The position numbers were made by a program, and so were the translations under genes. Of a DNA stretch of 64,000 bases, positions 37,007 through 46,499 are shown piece after piece. Each line of letters starts with the position of its first letter. The first letter of the stretch is position 1. The notes beneath the pieces were generated by a model, which saw nothing but the letters and a program-made list of their open reading frames with translations, had not been told where the DNA came from and searched no databases. This stretch comes from Bacteroidia bacterium (GTDB lineage Bacteria; Bacteroidota; Bacteroidia; Chitinophagales; UBA2359): contig JAUHXA010000003.1 of NCBI GenBank assembly GCA_030427245.1, forward strand, positions 124,001-188,000, given 5' to 3'.

Positions 37007-37738
37007 TTAAGTAAGTATTAAAGCCAATATATAGTCGAATAGAATAACCAAAATACTGCCATGCACAACTGCTCTGGTGCTTGCTTTGGCTATTTCAATA
37101 GCTCCTCCTTTTACATAAAATCCTTCGTAACAAGCAACGGAGGTAATGAGGAAAGCAAAAACAATGGCTTTGATAATCATGATAACGCCATTGAAAGGGT
37201 CAAACAAATACAAGAGGCCATAGCGATAAATAGAGGGAGAGATTCCATACATCTGTGCAGATAAAAAACCACCATAAATACCCAAAAAAGCGGCAATGAT
37301 GATCAAAGGAGGAACGATTAAGACAGAGGCAATTAGCTTGGGACTGATCAAGTAGTTGGCACTGTTGATACCCATAATTTCGAGTGCATCTATCTGCTCG
37401 GTAATCCGCATCGTCCCCAATTCACTTGCGATATTAGATCCCACTTTACCCGCCAAAACCAAACAAGATAGCGTGGGAGCTAACTCGATAATCATGGTAT
37501 CTCTCACGATAAATCCCAACATATAGGTAGGTAAATAAGACCCTTCCATTTGATAGGCAAACTGAATGGCCGTTACGGCCCCTACAAAAATGGAGATAAC
37601 CCCGACAATCAGCAGAGAGCCTACCCCAATATTGTTCATTTGACGTAGAATTTCTTTCCAATACATGCTGTATTTTTCGGGCTTGCTAAACAAACTCGAC
37701 AGCATAAAAAGGTATTTTCCTACATGTTTCATTGGCAA
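37007..37738 (-). CDS. MlaE-family ABC transporter permease (second of tandem pair)
   Basis: 243 residues with five to six hydrophobic spans. Family segments are GAVTAIQFAYQM, the long RDTMIIELAPTLSCLVLAGKVGSNIASELGTMRITEQIDALEIMGIN loop region, and the KGGAIEIAKASTRAVV end. MlaE permeases form a dimer in the inner membrane and, with an MlaF ATPase and an MCE-domain MlaD, move phospholipids between membranes. Start could be Met1 or Met3. No mlaF or mlaD is in the window. It lies 32 bp behind a close paralogue. Confidence 0.9.
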   Translation of the reverse strand: MPMKHVGKYLFMLSSLFSKPEKYSMYWKEILRQMNNIGVGSLLIVGVISIFVGAVTAIQFAYQMEGSYLPTYMLGFIVRDTMIIELAPTLSCLVLAGKVGSNIASELGTMRITEQIDALEIMGINSANYLISPKLIASVLIVPPLIIIAAFLGIYGGFLSAQMYGISPSIYRYGLLYLFDPFNGVIMIIKAIVFAFLITSVACYEGFYVKGGAIEIAKASTRAVVHGSILVILFDYILALILT

Positions 37739-37770
37739 TGGTTGAAAATATAAGTAAATGGCTTGAAATT

Positions 37771-38514
37771 CTAACTTCCTAAAAGCATTTGGGCCAAGAC
37801 ATAATCTGACAACAAAATAAGTATATCTGCATAAACTACAGCTTTGGTACTTGCTGCCGCCAACTGTATGGTGCCACCTTTCACATTGTAGCCCTGAAAA
37901 CAGGCTATAGAAGAAAAAAGAAAGGCAAAGACAAATGATTTGATAAGCATCAATTGTATATTGAAGGGATTGTAAAATATTCGCAAGCCCCTTTCAAATT
38001 CGGTAACGGTCAAATATCCCCCACCAACGCTTGCAATTAATCCTCCTCCAATACCAATCACAGCTGCAAAAACCACCAAAAGAGGGGTCACTGCAAAGGC
38101 TGCTATCATTTTTGTACCCACCAAATAAGAAGAAGTGTTGATGCCCATGATTTCCATCGCATCAATTTGTTCAGAAATTCGCATGTTTCCCAACTCAGAA
38201 GACATATTAGACCCAGCTTTTCCCGCCAAAATCATGCAGGATAGTGTGGGAGCCATTTCGATGATCATGGTGTCTCTTACGATGTATCCAATATAGTACA
38301 TCGGCACTACAAAGTCCTGAACCTGATAAGCGAACTGAACTGCAGTAACCGCTCCAATAAACAAAGATACCACTAATACGATGGGCAGTGACTCAATGCC
38401 GATGCTGTTCATTTGGCGGAAGGTTTCTTTCCAATACATCGAGAATTTTTCGGGTTTGCTGAACAGCGTCCCCAAAAATTGAACATACTTTCCAATGTAT
38501 TCAAAAAATTTCAT
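37771..38514 (-). CDS. MlaE-family ABC transporter permease (first of tandem pair)
   Basis: 247 residues, same fold and length as its neighbour, with shared blocks (YWKETFRQMNSIG, RDTMIIEMAPTLSC, SSELGNMRISEQIDAMEIMGIN, NVKGGTIQLAAASTKAVV). By eye roughly half of the residues agree, so the pair is an old tandem duplication and could form a heterodimer. It starts 43 bp after rimM on the same strand, so it is probably co-transcribed with the ribosomal genes. Confidence 0.9.
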   Translation of the reverse strand: MKFFEYIGKYVQFLGTLFSKPEKFSMYWKETFRQMNSIGIESLPIVLVVSLFIGAVTAVQFAYQVQDFVVPMYYIGYIVRDTMIIEMAPTLSCMILAGKAGSNMSSELGNMRISEQIDAMEIMGINTSSYLVGTKMIAAFAVTPLLVVFAAVIGIGGGLIASVGGGYLTVTEFERGLRIFYNPFNIQLMLIKSFVFAFLFSSIACFQGYNVKGGTIQLAAASTKAVVYADILILLSDYVLAQMLLGS

Positions 38515-38557
38515 AGAGAGATAACCTATTTTCTGTTCTAAATGTTTTGTTTGATTT

Positions 38558-39091
38558 TTAAAGCTCTAACAGTCCATCGGGCAAATCCATTTGAATGATT
38601 TTTGCCTCTTCATCAATAATGTGAATCATGTCTTCATGAATAGGAATCAACAGTTCCCTATTCTCATAGTTGAGTTGAAGTAATTCATGTTGGGGAAGAT
38701 AGACAATTCCTTCAATCTTTCCTATAATTTGGTCTCGATCATCAATCAAGGTGTAATCCACCAAAAAAGCCCATTCTTCTTCCTCCCCCTGTATGTATTC
38801 GAGCACCAATTCTTCTTTGAAGTACAGGCTCGAATTTTGAAGTTTGTTGGCATCCTGGATGGTATCTATGTCTTCAAATTTGATGCTTGTATTGTTGGAA
38901 TCTACATTTTCGATGTTTTCAATAAAATAAGGTGCAAACTGCCCCCGAATACTCACAAAGATATGGTCGGGTTGATGCTCGCTTAAATAATCTATAAAAA
39001 AATCTTCAAAAGAGGCTCTTAATGCTCCTTTTAGCCCTTTAGGTTTTGTAAGAAAACCTACTTTACAGTAGTTTGGTGTTGGCATAATCAA
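38558..39091 (-). CDS. rimM: Ribosome maturation factor RimM
   Basis: 177 residues, normal length. RimM binds the 30S subunit (uS19 region) and helps 16S rRNA 3' domain maturation. The N-terminal barrel opens with YCKVGFLTKPKGLKGALR, equivalent to the family's G-x-I-x-x-P-x-G-x-x-G start, and the C-terminal PRC-barrel-like half contains the IGKIEGIVYLPQHELLQL and RELLIPIHEDMI segments. Start is Met1 or Met3. It follows rpsP on the same strand, as in most bacteria, but trmD and rplS do not follow; two mlaE genes do. A strong terminator hairpin (39114-39151) lies just before the start. Confidence 0.93.
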   Translation of the reverse strand: MIMPTPNYCKVGFLTKPKGLKGALRASFEDFFIDYLSEHQPDHIFVSIRGQFAPYFIENIENVDSNNTSIKFEDIDTIQDANKLQNSSLYFKEELVLEYIQGEEEEWAFLVDYTLIDDRDQIIGKIEGIVYLPQHELLQLNYENRELLIPIHEDMIHIIDEEAKIIQMDLPDGLLEL

Positions 39092-39113
39092 TTAAAGAGG
39101 GGTAATTTACAAT

Positions 39114-39151
39114 AAAAAACCCTCAAAAGAACATTTATTTTCCTTTGAGGG
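39114..39151 (-). terminator. Intrinsic terminator between rpsP and rimM
   Basis: Stem 39144-39151/39120-39127 (CCCTCAAA with TTTGAGGG, eight perfect pairs) followed on the minus strand by six T residues (39119-39114). It sits directly behind rpsP and only 22 bp before the rimM ATG, leaving no room for a separate promoter, so rimM expression should depend on read-through. Confidence 0.75.
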
Positions 39152-39190
39152 CTGTGAAAATTGTTTCATCGAAACTTTGAAAGCGATTTT

Positions 39191-39871
39191 TTAATCTTCT
39201 TTCTTTTCGTCTTCATCACTACCACTTACCAATTCAGTGATGGTCTCTACCACAGAGCTTGCTGCTTCTTTCACACTTTCAACAGCATCCTCTACCATTT
39301 CTTTAGCACCTTCAACCACATTCTCAACTGCTTCGGAAGCTTTTTCTAAAACAGTTTCTTCCTCCTCAACGGCCGTTTCTTCTTCTGAAGTTGAGGCTTC
39401 TGCCTGCTCGGCTTCTTCTGCAACTGCTTTTTCTACCTCTTCTTTAGCAATATCCAAAGCCAACAAAGAGATAGTTGATTTTTCTTCTTCGAGCAAGTCC
39501 ACCAACACTATGCGTACATCTTTGGCTTTTTGGCGTTTGCGTCTTTTAGCCAAGAAATCGTCCATCAATTTTGCTGCATCGTCTTCGGTCAAAGCACCTT
39601 TACGAACACCACGTTGCAGATGTTTCATGTACATCACTCCTGCTCTTTTGAGCAAAGAACGAACTGTATCAGTAGGTTCTGCACCATTTGCCAGCCACTT
39701 CAATGCTTTTTCTCTATCCAATTCTACTTGTGCGGGTTGAGTTGTTGGGTTGTACCAACCTACTCTTTCAATGATTCGACCATCTCTTTTTGAGCGAGCG
39801 TCTGCTGCTACAATGTGGTAAAATGGTCTTCTGATTCTCCCATGCCGTTGTAATCTTAGTCTAACAGGCAT
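39191..39871 (-). CDS. rpsP: 30S ribosomal protein bS16 with long acidic C-terminal extension
   Basis: 226 residues instead of about 80-90 for the core protein. The core (residues 1-90) is typical: MPVRLRLQRHGRIRRPFYHI, ARSKRDGRIIERVGWYNP and EPTDTVRSLLKRAG. After it come a basic segment (AKRRKRQKAKD) and roughly 100 residues rich in Glu, Ala, Ser and Val, predicted helical and strongly acidic, ending GSDEDEKKED. Extended bS16 proteins are usual in Bacteroidota. Its leader has a promoter at 39941 and a hairpin with T-run at 39893-39929. Confidence 0.95.
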   Translation of the reverse strand: MPVRLRLQRHGRIRRPFYHIVAADARSKRDGRIIERVGWYNPTTQPAQVELDREKALKWLANGAEPTDTVRSLLKRAGVMYMKHLQRGVRKGALTEDDAAKLMDDFLAKRRKRQKAKDVRIVLVDLLEEEKSTISLLALDIAKEEVEKAVAEEAEQAEASTSEEETAVEEEETVLEKASEAVENVVEGAKEMVEDAVESVKEAASSVVETITELVSGSDEDEKKED

Positions 39872-39892
39872 AAATATATTCTACTTTAAGTT

Positions 39893-39929
39893 AAAAAATG
39901 CTCGCCAAGGTTGCTGAACAACCAGCGAG
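39893..39929 (-). promoter_or_regulatory. rpsP leader hairpin with T-run, possible attenuator
   Basis: On the minus strand CTCGC (39929-39925) pairs with GCGAG (39905-39901) and GGTTG with CAACC inside, forming a hairpin that starts about five nt after the predicted transcript start, followed by CA and six T residues (39898-39893), then the start codon 22 nt later. This is a terminator-like element in front of a ribosomal protein gene and could be a bS16 feedback leader; regulation is inference. Confidence 0.5.
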
Positions 39930-39940
39930 GATTAGCGGGC

Positions 39941-39949
39941 GCAAAGATA
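39941..39949 (-). promoter_or_regulatory. rpsP promoter -7 element
   Basis: Minus-strand TATCTTTGC matches TAnnTTTGC exactly. About 20 nt further upstream the sequence is ATTTTC, a partial -33. It predicts transcription from about 39934 and a 63-nt leader. Confidence 0.6.
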
Positions 39950-40106
39950 GAATTATTTGGCAATGAATGAAAATAAAAGCAACAATAAAAAGCGAAAAGG
40001 TGACTTAACATTCAATTAACCAAAAAGCAATATCCAAATTACAAGATTTATTGTATTTTGGCTCTCGAAAAAATCAATTTTTAATTTACTAAACACCTAA
40101 TGAATT

Positions 40107-42668
40107 ATGTTTAAACACTTATCTATTTTTAAATATTCTGTACTATTGGTTATCGCATGTAGCTTTAATCATATGTTTGCAGCTCCTTGTGGTGAGGTAT
40201 TTATTTCTGAATACGTGGAAGGAGGCAGCAACAATAAGTGTATAGAAATTTACAACCCAACTGCTAGCACTATCGATTTAGCTGCTGGAAACTATCAATT
40301 ATTGTTTTATTTTGGGGGAAATAACTCCGCAAGTACAACTATTAGCTTAACGGGTTCTGTCGCTTCGGGAGATGTCTATGTAGTATGTGACAATGATGCA
40401 GATGATACTTTGTTGGCAGAAGCAGATCAAGAATCTACTTCAAATTTTTACAATGGAGATGATGCCATAGAATTACAAAAAGGAGGTACGGTTATAGATG
40501 CCATTGGTCAAGTCGGTAATGATCCAGGTAGTCAGTGGGGTACGGGAAACGCCTCTACTCAAGACAATACCCTTAGAAGAAAATCAACTATTCAAGAAGG
40601 AGATACAGATAGCAGCGATGCTTTCGACCCTGCTACTGAGTGGGATGGTTATGCAAACAATACCTTTGACGGAATTGGTAGTCACTCTACCGATTGTATT
40701 CTTATCTCTTGCAGTATTTCTAACATCTCGGTAGAGAACTTAACTTCTTGTGATAATAATGGTACTGATGATGATGCAGGCGATGATACTTTTACTTTTG
40801 ATGTAACAGTTACATTTGCTGATCCACCAGATACAGGTTCTTTAGATTTGTCAGGCGATGTTTCTACCACCGTGGATGTTAGTAACTTGGACAGTCCCAC
40901 TTCTCATACTTTCACAGCTTTTATTTTGGCGGCTGATGGAGGTAGTATTGATGTAACGGCAACTTTTTCCGAAGTACCCGCTTGTACTGCCAACGACGAT
41001 TCTCAAACTGCTCCTTCTCATTGTTCCTTCAACCCTTGTGGTGATTTATTCTTTTCTGAATACATTGAAGGAAGCGGTAACAGCAAATGCGTTGAAGTAT
41101 ATAATCCAACAGGAAGTGATATTGATATGGGAGCAGAAGGATATGCGGTTAAAATTTACTTCAATGGCTCATCAAGTGCAGGTACAACGATTAATTTGAT
41201 AGGAACAATTATCAGTGGTGGCACACATGTCGTTTGTGACGATGGTTCTACTACCGTAATCTACAACAAAGCTGATCAGTTTTCTACCTCTGGTTTTTTC
41301 AGTGGTGATGATGCAGTAGAATTGGTTCGAGGCAGCATCACTTTAGATGTGATTGGTCAGATTGGAAGCGACCCTGGTAGCGAATGGAATTCAAATGGTG
41401 TAGGGACTCAAAATGAAACCCTTCGCAGAAAAGCAAGCGTTTTGGAAGGCGACAAATCGGGTGGAGACGATTTTGACCCAAGTCTTGAATGGGATTCCTA
41501 TCCTCAAAATAACAGCGATAACTTGGGGGTTCATGTCAGCGATTGTATCAGTTGTGATATTGATGTACAGATTGAAGGAAATGCAACTTTCTGTGCAGGT
41601 GAAAGTTCTGTCTTAGACGCAGGAGTTTACGAGCCTTTGGCAAATGTTTATGAGTGGTCGAATGGCGAAATGACTCAAATACTTGATACTGATATTCCAG
41701 GAACTTACACTGTCACAGTGACCAATGATGCAGGTTGTCAAGGCACAGATGAAATCACCATCAATGGCTTGACTCCTTTTGAAGTAACTTTAGGCAGCGA
41801 ACAAGTCATGCAAGCCGATGCTTCTGGTTTACAAGTTTACGAAGTCGAAATTTGTGGAGGTGAATTCCCTTATACTTTAGACATCACAGCTTCTGGTTTT
41901 GCACTTACAGACATAGAATACACTGGTCCAAATTGCAGAAAAGCCATCGTTCAGTTTGACTTAGGAGTGGATTGGGTATTATACGTCAATGACAGCAACG
42001 ATTGTGGCCCAATTGTGATTGACAGCCAAGATTTGGCAACGACTGATTATGGCGTTTTGTCCATTGTCACAACTAATATGACACAAGAAACATGTCCTAA
42101 CACTACAGATGGTGCATTGACCATCGAAATAGATGGAGGTGACAACAGTTGTGGCTCTTATGACATTAGTTGGACAGGTCCTTATTTGTCACAAACAGGA
42201 ACGGTAGACGTCACTACATTACCCGCAAGTGTTTCTTTGGAGGGTTTGATTGCAGGCATTTACACCGTCACTATCACAGATTGTGATGGTCATTCGGTTT
42301 ACAAAAATATTTCTGTGACTCGTAAAAATAGTCGCAGAGGACGACGTGGCAACCTTAACTGCCCTACTGCTCCTTCTGGAAAAGCTGCAATAGAACATGC
42401 CTCCATAAACTTTGTGGAACTCTATCCTAATCCATTCTCACAAACGGCTCAACTTGAATTTGGCTTGAGCATCACTACAAATGTGACGGTTGATATTTAT
42501 ACCATTGACGGTCGAAAAGCAGCAAATGTTTTTGATGGTACAGTGGAAGAAGGTCAAAACAATGTTTTTGTGATTGATGGTTCGGAATTGACTGCGGGTA
42601 TTTATGTACTCAAATTGACGACAGATTCTGGTGTAGTACATCATGAGAAATTGTATATCGCTAAATAA
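40107..42668 (+). CDS. Exported double lamin-tail-domain protein with T9SS type A domain
   Basis: 853 residues. Signal peptide residues 1-26. Two lamin-tail (LTD) domains: about 28-190 ([24 protein letters not shown]) and about 310-475 ([24 protein letters not shown]), each with a GDDAIEL/VEL strand and a [12 protein letters not shown]-type turn, separated by a beta domain. Residues 480-550 and 650-740 contain Ig/SprB-like segments ([16 protein letters not shown]). The C-terminal 80 residues ([13 protein letters not shown] to [12 protein letters not shown]) form a type A T9SS sorting domain. Predicted surface or secreted protein of unknown ligand; LTDs in bacteria accompany nucleases or membrane-associated proteins, none here. 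Confidence 0.9.
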   Translation: MFKHLSIFKYSVLLVIACSFNHMFAAPCGEVFISEYVEGGSNNKCIEIYNPTASTIDLAAGNYQLLFYFGGNNSASTTISLTGSVASGDVYVVCDNDADDTLLAEADQESTSNFYNGDDAIELQKGGTVIDAIGQVGNDPGSQWGTGNASTQDNTLRRKSTIQEGDTDSSDAFDPATEWDGYANNTFDGIGSHSTDCILISCSISNISVENLTSCDNNGTDDDAGDDTFTFDVTVTFADPPDTGSLDLSGDVSTTVDVSNLDSPTSHTFTAFILAADGGSIDVTATFSEVPACTANDDSQTAPSHCSFNPCGDLFFSEYIEGSGNSKCVEVYNPTGSDIDMGAEGYAVKIYFNGSSSAGTTINLIGTIISGGTHVVCDDGSTTVIYNKADQFSTSGFFSGDDAVELVRGSITLDVIGQIGSDPGSEWNSNGVGTQNETLRRKASVLEGDKSGGDDFDPSLEWDSYPQNNSDNLGVHVSDCISCDIDVQIEGNATFCAGESSVLDAGVYEPLANVYEWSNGEMTQILDTDIPGTYTVTVTNDAGCQGTDEITINGLTPFEVTLGSEQVMQADASGLQVYEVEICGGEFPYTLDITASGFALTDIEYTGPNCRKAIVQFDLGVDWVLYVNDSNDCGPIVIDSQDLATTDYGVLSIVTTNMTQETCPNTTDGALTIEIDGGDNSCGSYDISWTGPYLSQTGTVDVTTLPASVSLEGLIAGIYTVTITDCDGHSVYKNISVTRKNSRRGRRGNLNCPTAPSGKAAIEHASINFVELYPNPFSQTAQLEFGLSITTNVTVDIYTIDGRKAANVFDGTVEEGQNNVFVIDGSELTAGIYVLKLTTDSGVVHHEKLYIAK

Positions 42669-42782
42669 ACAGAGATCAAAATCATGTAATCTTACTATCC
42701 ACTTGATTATGCGTATTAAAACGATTATCATGTAGATTGGATTTATGATGGACGATATTTGATGTCTGATTTATATCATACA

Positions 42783-42818
42783 GTGCCGAATACCAAAATG
42801 GTGTTCGGCACTTTTTTT
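42783..42818 (+). terminator. Intrinsic terminator after the lamin-tail gene
   Basis: Stem 42783-42790 (GTGCCGAA) and 42804-42811 (TTCGGCAC), eight perfect pairs, then seven T residues (42812-42818). The T-run overlaps the stop codon of the convergent membrane-protein gene. Confidence 0.85.
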
Positions 42819-44181
42819 ATTTCCCCAACCAAAAGGGAATCTCAAAAACCCTCATTTCCTTCTCTTCCTCTTTTTCCTTCTTCGATTGCCATTCTTCAAT
42901 TCGAAGCACGCTTTTGCCTTCTTCCAATGAAGCCGTAGGAATATAGGAAATAAGTCCTTTCTCCTCTTTGTTGGGATGTTGATAAAAATGCCAATCTACT
43001 TTTTGAAGTTTGACATCATTCAGATAAACTTGGTAAAACTGCTCAAAACATTGCAGATAAGCCTCGTTTTGTCGTTGACTGTGTTGAAAATCATTCATTG
43101 AATCGTCTTTCTTCAGAGTTGTATCTCCACACACTTCCTTCAATTTCACATCCAAACGCTTGGTGTAAGGCACAAACAATTTCACAAATTTTCCTTCAAT
43201 CACATCCGATGATATCGAAGGTCGAGTAGCGTAACGGTGTGAAGGGCGAAGATTGTCATAAAACATGGGGTCAAGCGCAAACTCGTTACTCTCCTCGGCG
43301 TAATAATCACGTGTTTCGATGCCGCCCATTCTCATCACGGTGTTTAAGGTAATAAATCCCGAAAGTCCCACTATGTAAATACCTATCAAGACATTCATCT
43401 TTCCAGCCGAAGTATTGGTAGAAAAGGTCATGGATAGGTAATGAAAAGGACGATTCAAAACATTAAAAATAAAACTACTGAATGTCCAATATATCGGAAA
43501 ATGGTATTTATCGGCAAAGGCTGTATGCTTGAGTTTGGTGTAATTGAAGAGCGACAGAACGATTCCAAATAAAACCATGAATCCTGCCAAAATAATGACT
43601 GTGATTTGATTATAGAGGTCGTCCCAATAATTGGGCACCAAAAACTTGATTATTAAACTCAATAAGAAAACCGAACTAACCAAAATACTGGCACTCACCA
43701 AAGACAGAACTATCAGACCAGACGAAGCAAAAATGATGCTGCAAAGACGGTCTATTTGAATACTAAAATCTTCTAAGGTGGTTAATTTTTGACGTAGCTT
43801 CTCTACAAATTTTTTCCCTCCATAGGGATAATTATCATAGTCAATTCCTTTCGGATACACCGACATCAAGCCCAACACTCCAATCCAAAACACCCGCAAA
43901 GCAAAGTGAACCGAAAAATTAATCGCAATGGCATAAGAAGCAACACTCAAATAAGAGGTGAGAATGGACGCATACATAAACATGTCCTTATCAAAATTAA
44001 ACGCTACATACAGTTGAAAGTCTGCTATAAGGGTAGGAAACTGCATCGCTGCAAAAATTGCCAAACCAGATATCAGCAGTTCTGGCTGCCAACTTTCTCG
44101 TTCTAGAGTCGTTAGCCAATCTGGTTTGACCGAAGATTTCTGGTTTAAATCGGTAAGTGGCTCAGTTTGTTCTTCTTTCAT
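42817..44181 (-). CDS. Multi-span membrane protein of unknown function
   Basis: 454 residues from the ATG at 44181; a longer frame from a TTG at 44214 contains a TAnnTTTG promoter element, so the shorter form is preferred. About six hydrophobic spans in the first 280 residues (for example LLISGLAIFAAMQFPTLIA and IIFASSGLIVLSLVSASILV), then a soluble C-terminal part of about 170 residues, rich in charge and ending in a KEKEEEKEM stretch. No family recognised. It may be an integral inner-membrane protein with a large cytoplasmic or periplasmic tail; the role is unknown. Divergent from the DUF3857 gene at 44339. Confidence 0.75.
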   Translation of the reverse strand: MKEEQTEPLTDLNQKSSVKPDWLTTLERESWQPELLISGLAIFAAMQFPTLIADFQLYVAFNFDKDMFMYASILTSYLSVASYAIAINFSVHFALRVFWIGVLGLMSVYPKGIDYDNYPYGGKKFVEKLRQKLTTLEDFSIQIDRLCSIIFASSGLIVLSLVSASILVSSVFLLSLIIKFLVPNYWDDLYNQITVIILAGFMVLFGIVLSLFNYTKLKHTAFADKYHFPIYWTFSSFIFNVLNRPFHYLSMTFSTNTSAGKMNVLIGIYIVGLSGFITLNTVMRMGGIETRDYYAEESNEFALDPMFYDNLRPSHRYATRPSISSDVIEGKFVKLFVPYTKRLDVKLKEVCGDTTLKKDDSMNDFQHSQRQNEAYLQCFEQFYQVYLNDVKLQKVDWHFYQHPNKEEKGLISYIPTASLEEGKSVLRIEEWQSKKEKEEEKEMRVFEIPFWLGK

Positions 44182-44202
44182 GAGGTTGTAGTATTTGTCA
44201 TT

Positions 44203-44236
44203 CAAATTTAACAATAAAATTACATTCTGCTACAAT
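44203..44236 (-). promoter_or_regulatory. Probable promoter of the membrane-protein gene
   Basis: Minus strand: TTG near 44235, 22 nt, then TAAATTTG (44210-44203), a full -7 match. It lies about 22 nt before the ATG at 44181 and inside the longer possible frame, thereby deciding the start. Confidence 0.45.
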
Positions 44237-44338
44237 TAGCTCACCTCTTGCAAACTATTCAGCTTCAAACATCGTTACACATTAACGTCAATTCATCTCT
44301 TTTCACATTCCAATACCCTAAATTTTAAACTTCAATAC

Positions 44339-46327
44339 ATGATTAAGCAAAAGATGATTTTTAATGATTTTTATGGAATTAAGATTTCTCTACTGTGGGT
44401 GATTTGTTTTCTGTTGACTACAAATACAATCACTGCACAAACACCAGATAAAGAAGCCATCAAAGCACAATTCCCAGATGCAAAAGCAGTATTTTTGAAG
44501 CAACATGAAACACTAAAAGTCAAATATGATGTTGATAAATGGAACATCCAAAGAAGCTTTGAAGAAGAAATGTTTTACCTTGAAAACGTAGGACAAATGT
44601 ATGGAGAAAAATCCATTTACTACACCAGTTTTGAAGAAATCAAAGACCTTGAAGCTTATACCAAGGTTCCCTACAAAAAGGGTAAAAAAACACTCTATAA
44701 CGAAGTTCCTGTCGAAAAAATAGATACCAAAGATGTCATGATGGGCGGCATTTTTTATTCTGATCACAAAGAAAAACAGTTCATTTTTCCTGCCGTACAA
44801 GAAGGAGCCATTACTTCCGTTTCCTACACCGAAGAAACCGACGAACCCCGATTATTGGGAGCCTTCTTCTTTAGTTCCTATATTCCTGTCCTCTCTTCAA
44901 AATTTACCGTCATAGTGCCTGAAAACGTAGAAATAACCTACAAGGTTTTGGGCGAAGACCTCGACAATATTGACTTCAAAGAACACAAAAAAGGTGCTGC
45001 TACACACTATACTTGGACTGCCAAAAATCTCCCCAAATTGGAACGAGAAGCAGATGCGCCAAGTACCAGCTATTATGCACCTCACGTAGTGGTTTATATC
45101 AAAAGTGGCACTTACGCAGACAAAACGGAGGAAGTGATTACAGGTGTTGAAGGCCTCTACAAATGGTACCATTATCTCGTCACACAAACCGATGATGGAG
45201 AAGATACCGAACTTAAAGCGGTCGTGGACAAACTAATGGATGGCACTGAAACAGATGAAGAAAAGGTAAAAAAAATATTTCAATGGGTACAAAGCAATAT
45301 CAAATACGTAGCCTTTGAAGATGGTTTGGGTGGATTTATTCCGAGAGGGGCAAGTGACGTTTGCACCAAAAAGTACGGTGACTGCAAAGACATGAGCAAT
45401 ATTTTGGTCAAAATGTTGGATATTGCAGGGTTGAAGGCATACCATACATGGATTGGCTCTCGTGATAAGCCTTATTCCTACTACGATGTACCGACACCTA
45501 TTGCTGACAATCACATGATTGCAGCCATCGAACTCAACGATGAAATTGTTTTTTTGGATGCAACAGGTGAATACCTTGCCTTTGGTTATCCAACTTCTAT
45601 GATTCAAGGCAAAGAGGCATTGATAGGAATGGGAAAAGACAATTTCAAAATCATCAAAGTGCCCGTTGTACCGAAAGAGGACAATACACTAACCGAAACG
45701 GTGGAGGTAAACATTGAAGGAAAGGATCTGAAAGGCTCAGCTCAATCAACTTATGTGGGCTACAAAAAGATATTTGCAGAGTATGCCCGATTGAGGGCTG
45801 AGGCAGACGGAGCAACCGACCGTTTTTACAATGCTTATCTACAAAAAGGCAGCAATAAATTTGAAATCACTGACATTGAAGAAAGCGGTTTTTATAGCAG
45901 AGATAAAAATATTGACCTAAAATATGACTTTAAGGTTCCGAGCTACGTCAAAAAGGCAGGAGACAAACTTTATGTGAATCTCAACCTTGATAGAAAATGG
46001 AGCGATAGAGACATAGATTTAGAGAAACGAAAACTGGATAAAGAACGTGACTTTAAACAAATCGAGTATGCTACCTATCGCCTCAATATTCCTGAAGGCT
46101 ATGAAGTCGACTATGTTCCAGAGAACTACAAATTTGACCATGAAGAGTTTGGTTTTGAGATTCGCTATGAACAAAAAGACAATGCCATCATTCTACATTC
46201 AGAGGTTTATATGAATCACCTCCTCCTGAAAAAGAGCAAATTCAAAGAATGGAATAAGATGATTGAGGCCATTTCGGATGCTTATCAGGAAGTAATTGTA
46301 CTAAAAAGCACAGAAGACAATGGATAA
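44339..46327 (+). CDS. DUF3857 and transglutaminase-like domain protein, catalytic triad intact
   Basis: 662 residues; signal peptide about residues 1-34 (start could also be Met6). An N-terminal DUF3857 beta domain (about 60-270) is followed by a transglutaminase-like cysteine-protease fold (about 285-415): Cys349 in KYGDCKDMSN, His392 in DNHMIAA and Asp407 in FLDATGEY make the usual Cys-His-Asp triad. A C-terminal beta domain completes the layout (FRLNIPEGYEV-type strand near residue 585). Predicted periplasmic or surface-exposed; function may be peptide hydrolysis or crosslinking, substrate unknown. Followed by a related protein lacking the triad 172 bp on. Confidence 0.88.
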   Translation: MIKQKMIFNDFYGIKISLLWVICFLLTTNTITAQTPDKEAIKAQFPDAKAVFLKQHETLKVKYDVDKWNIQRSFEEEMFYLENVGQMYGEKSIYYTSFEEIKDLEAYTKVPYKKGKKTLYNEVPVEKIDTKDVMMGGIFYSDHKEKQFIFPAVQEGAITSVSYTEETDEPRLLGAFFFSSYIPVLSSKFTVIVPENVEITYKVLGEDLDNIDFKEHKKGAATHYTWTAKNLPKLEREADAPSTSYYAPHVVVYIKSGTYADKTEEVITGVEGLYKWYHYLVTQTDDGEDTELKAVVDKLMDGTETDEEKVKKIFQWVQSNIKYVAFEDGLGGFIPRGASDVCTKKYGDCKDMSNILVKMLDIAGLKAYHTWIGSRDKPYSYYDVPTPIADNHMIAAIELNDEIVFLDATGEYLAFGYPTSMIQGKEALIGMGKDNFKIIKVPVVPKEDNTLTETVEVNIEGKDLKGSAQSTYVGYKKIFAEYARLRAEADGATDRFYNAYLQKGSNKFEITDIEESGFYSRDKNIDLKYDFKVPSYVKKAGDKLYVNLNLDRKWSDRDIDLEKRKLDKERDFKQIEYATYRLNIPEGYEVDYVPENYKFDHEEFGFEIRYEQKDNAIILHSEVYMNHLLLKKSKFKEWNKMIEAISDAYQEVIVLKSTEDNG

Positions 46328-46499
46328 TTAGTGGTTTTATTACAGTTTTGAACAGGAATATTCTACGAAAAAGAACCTCACTTGAGGCAGCAGAAAACTC
46401 AACGTTCATTGGGAATTCATTCTTGTAAAAAACTCCTGTTCAATATTGATAAACATACAAAGTAATTCAACAGTATATCAATTCAACAATATAATAAAC

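Noticed and set aside
39237-39740. 167-codon frame opposite rpsP
   Set aside because: Serine-rich mirror of the Glu/Ala-rich bS16 tail.
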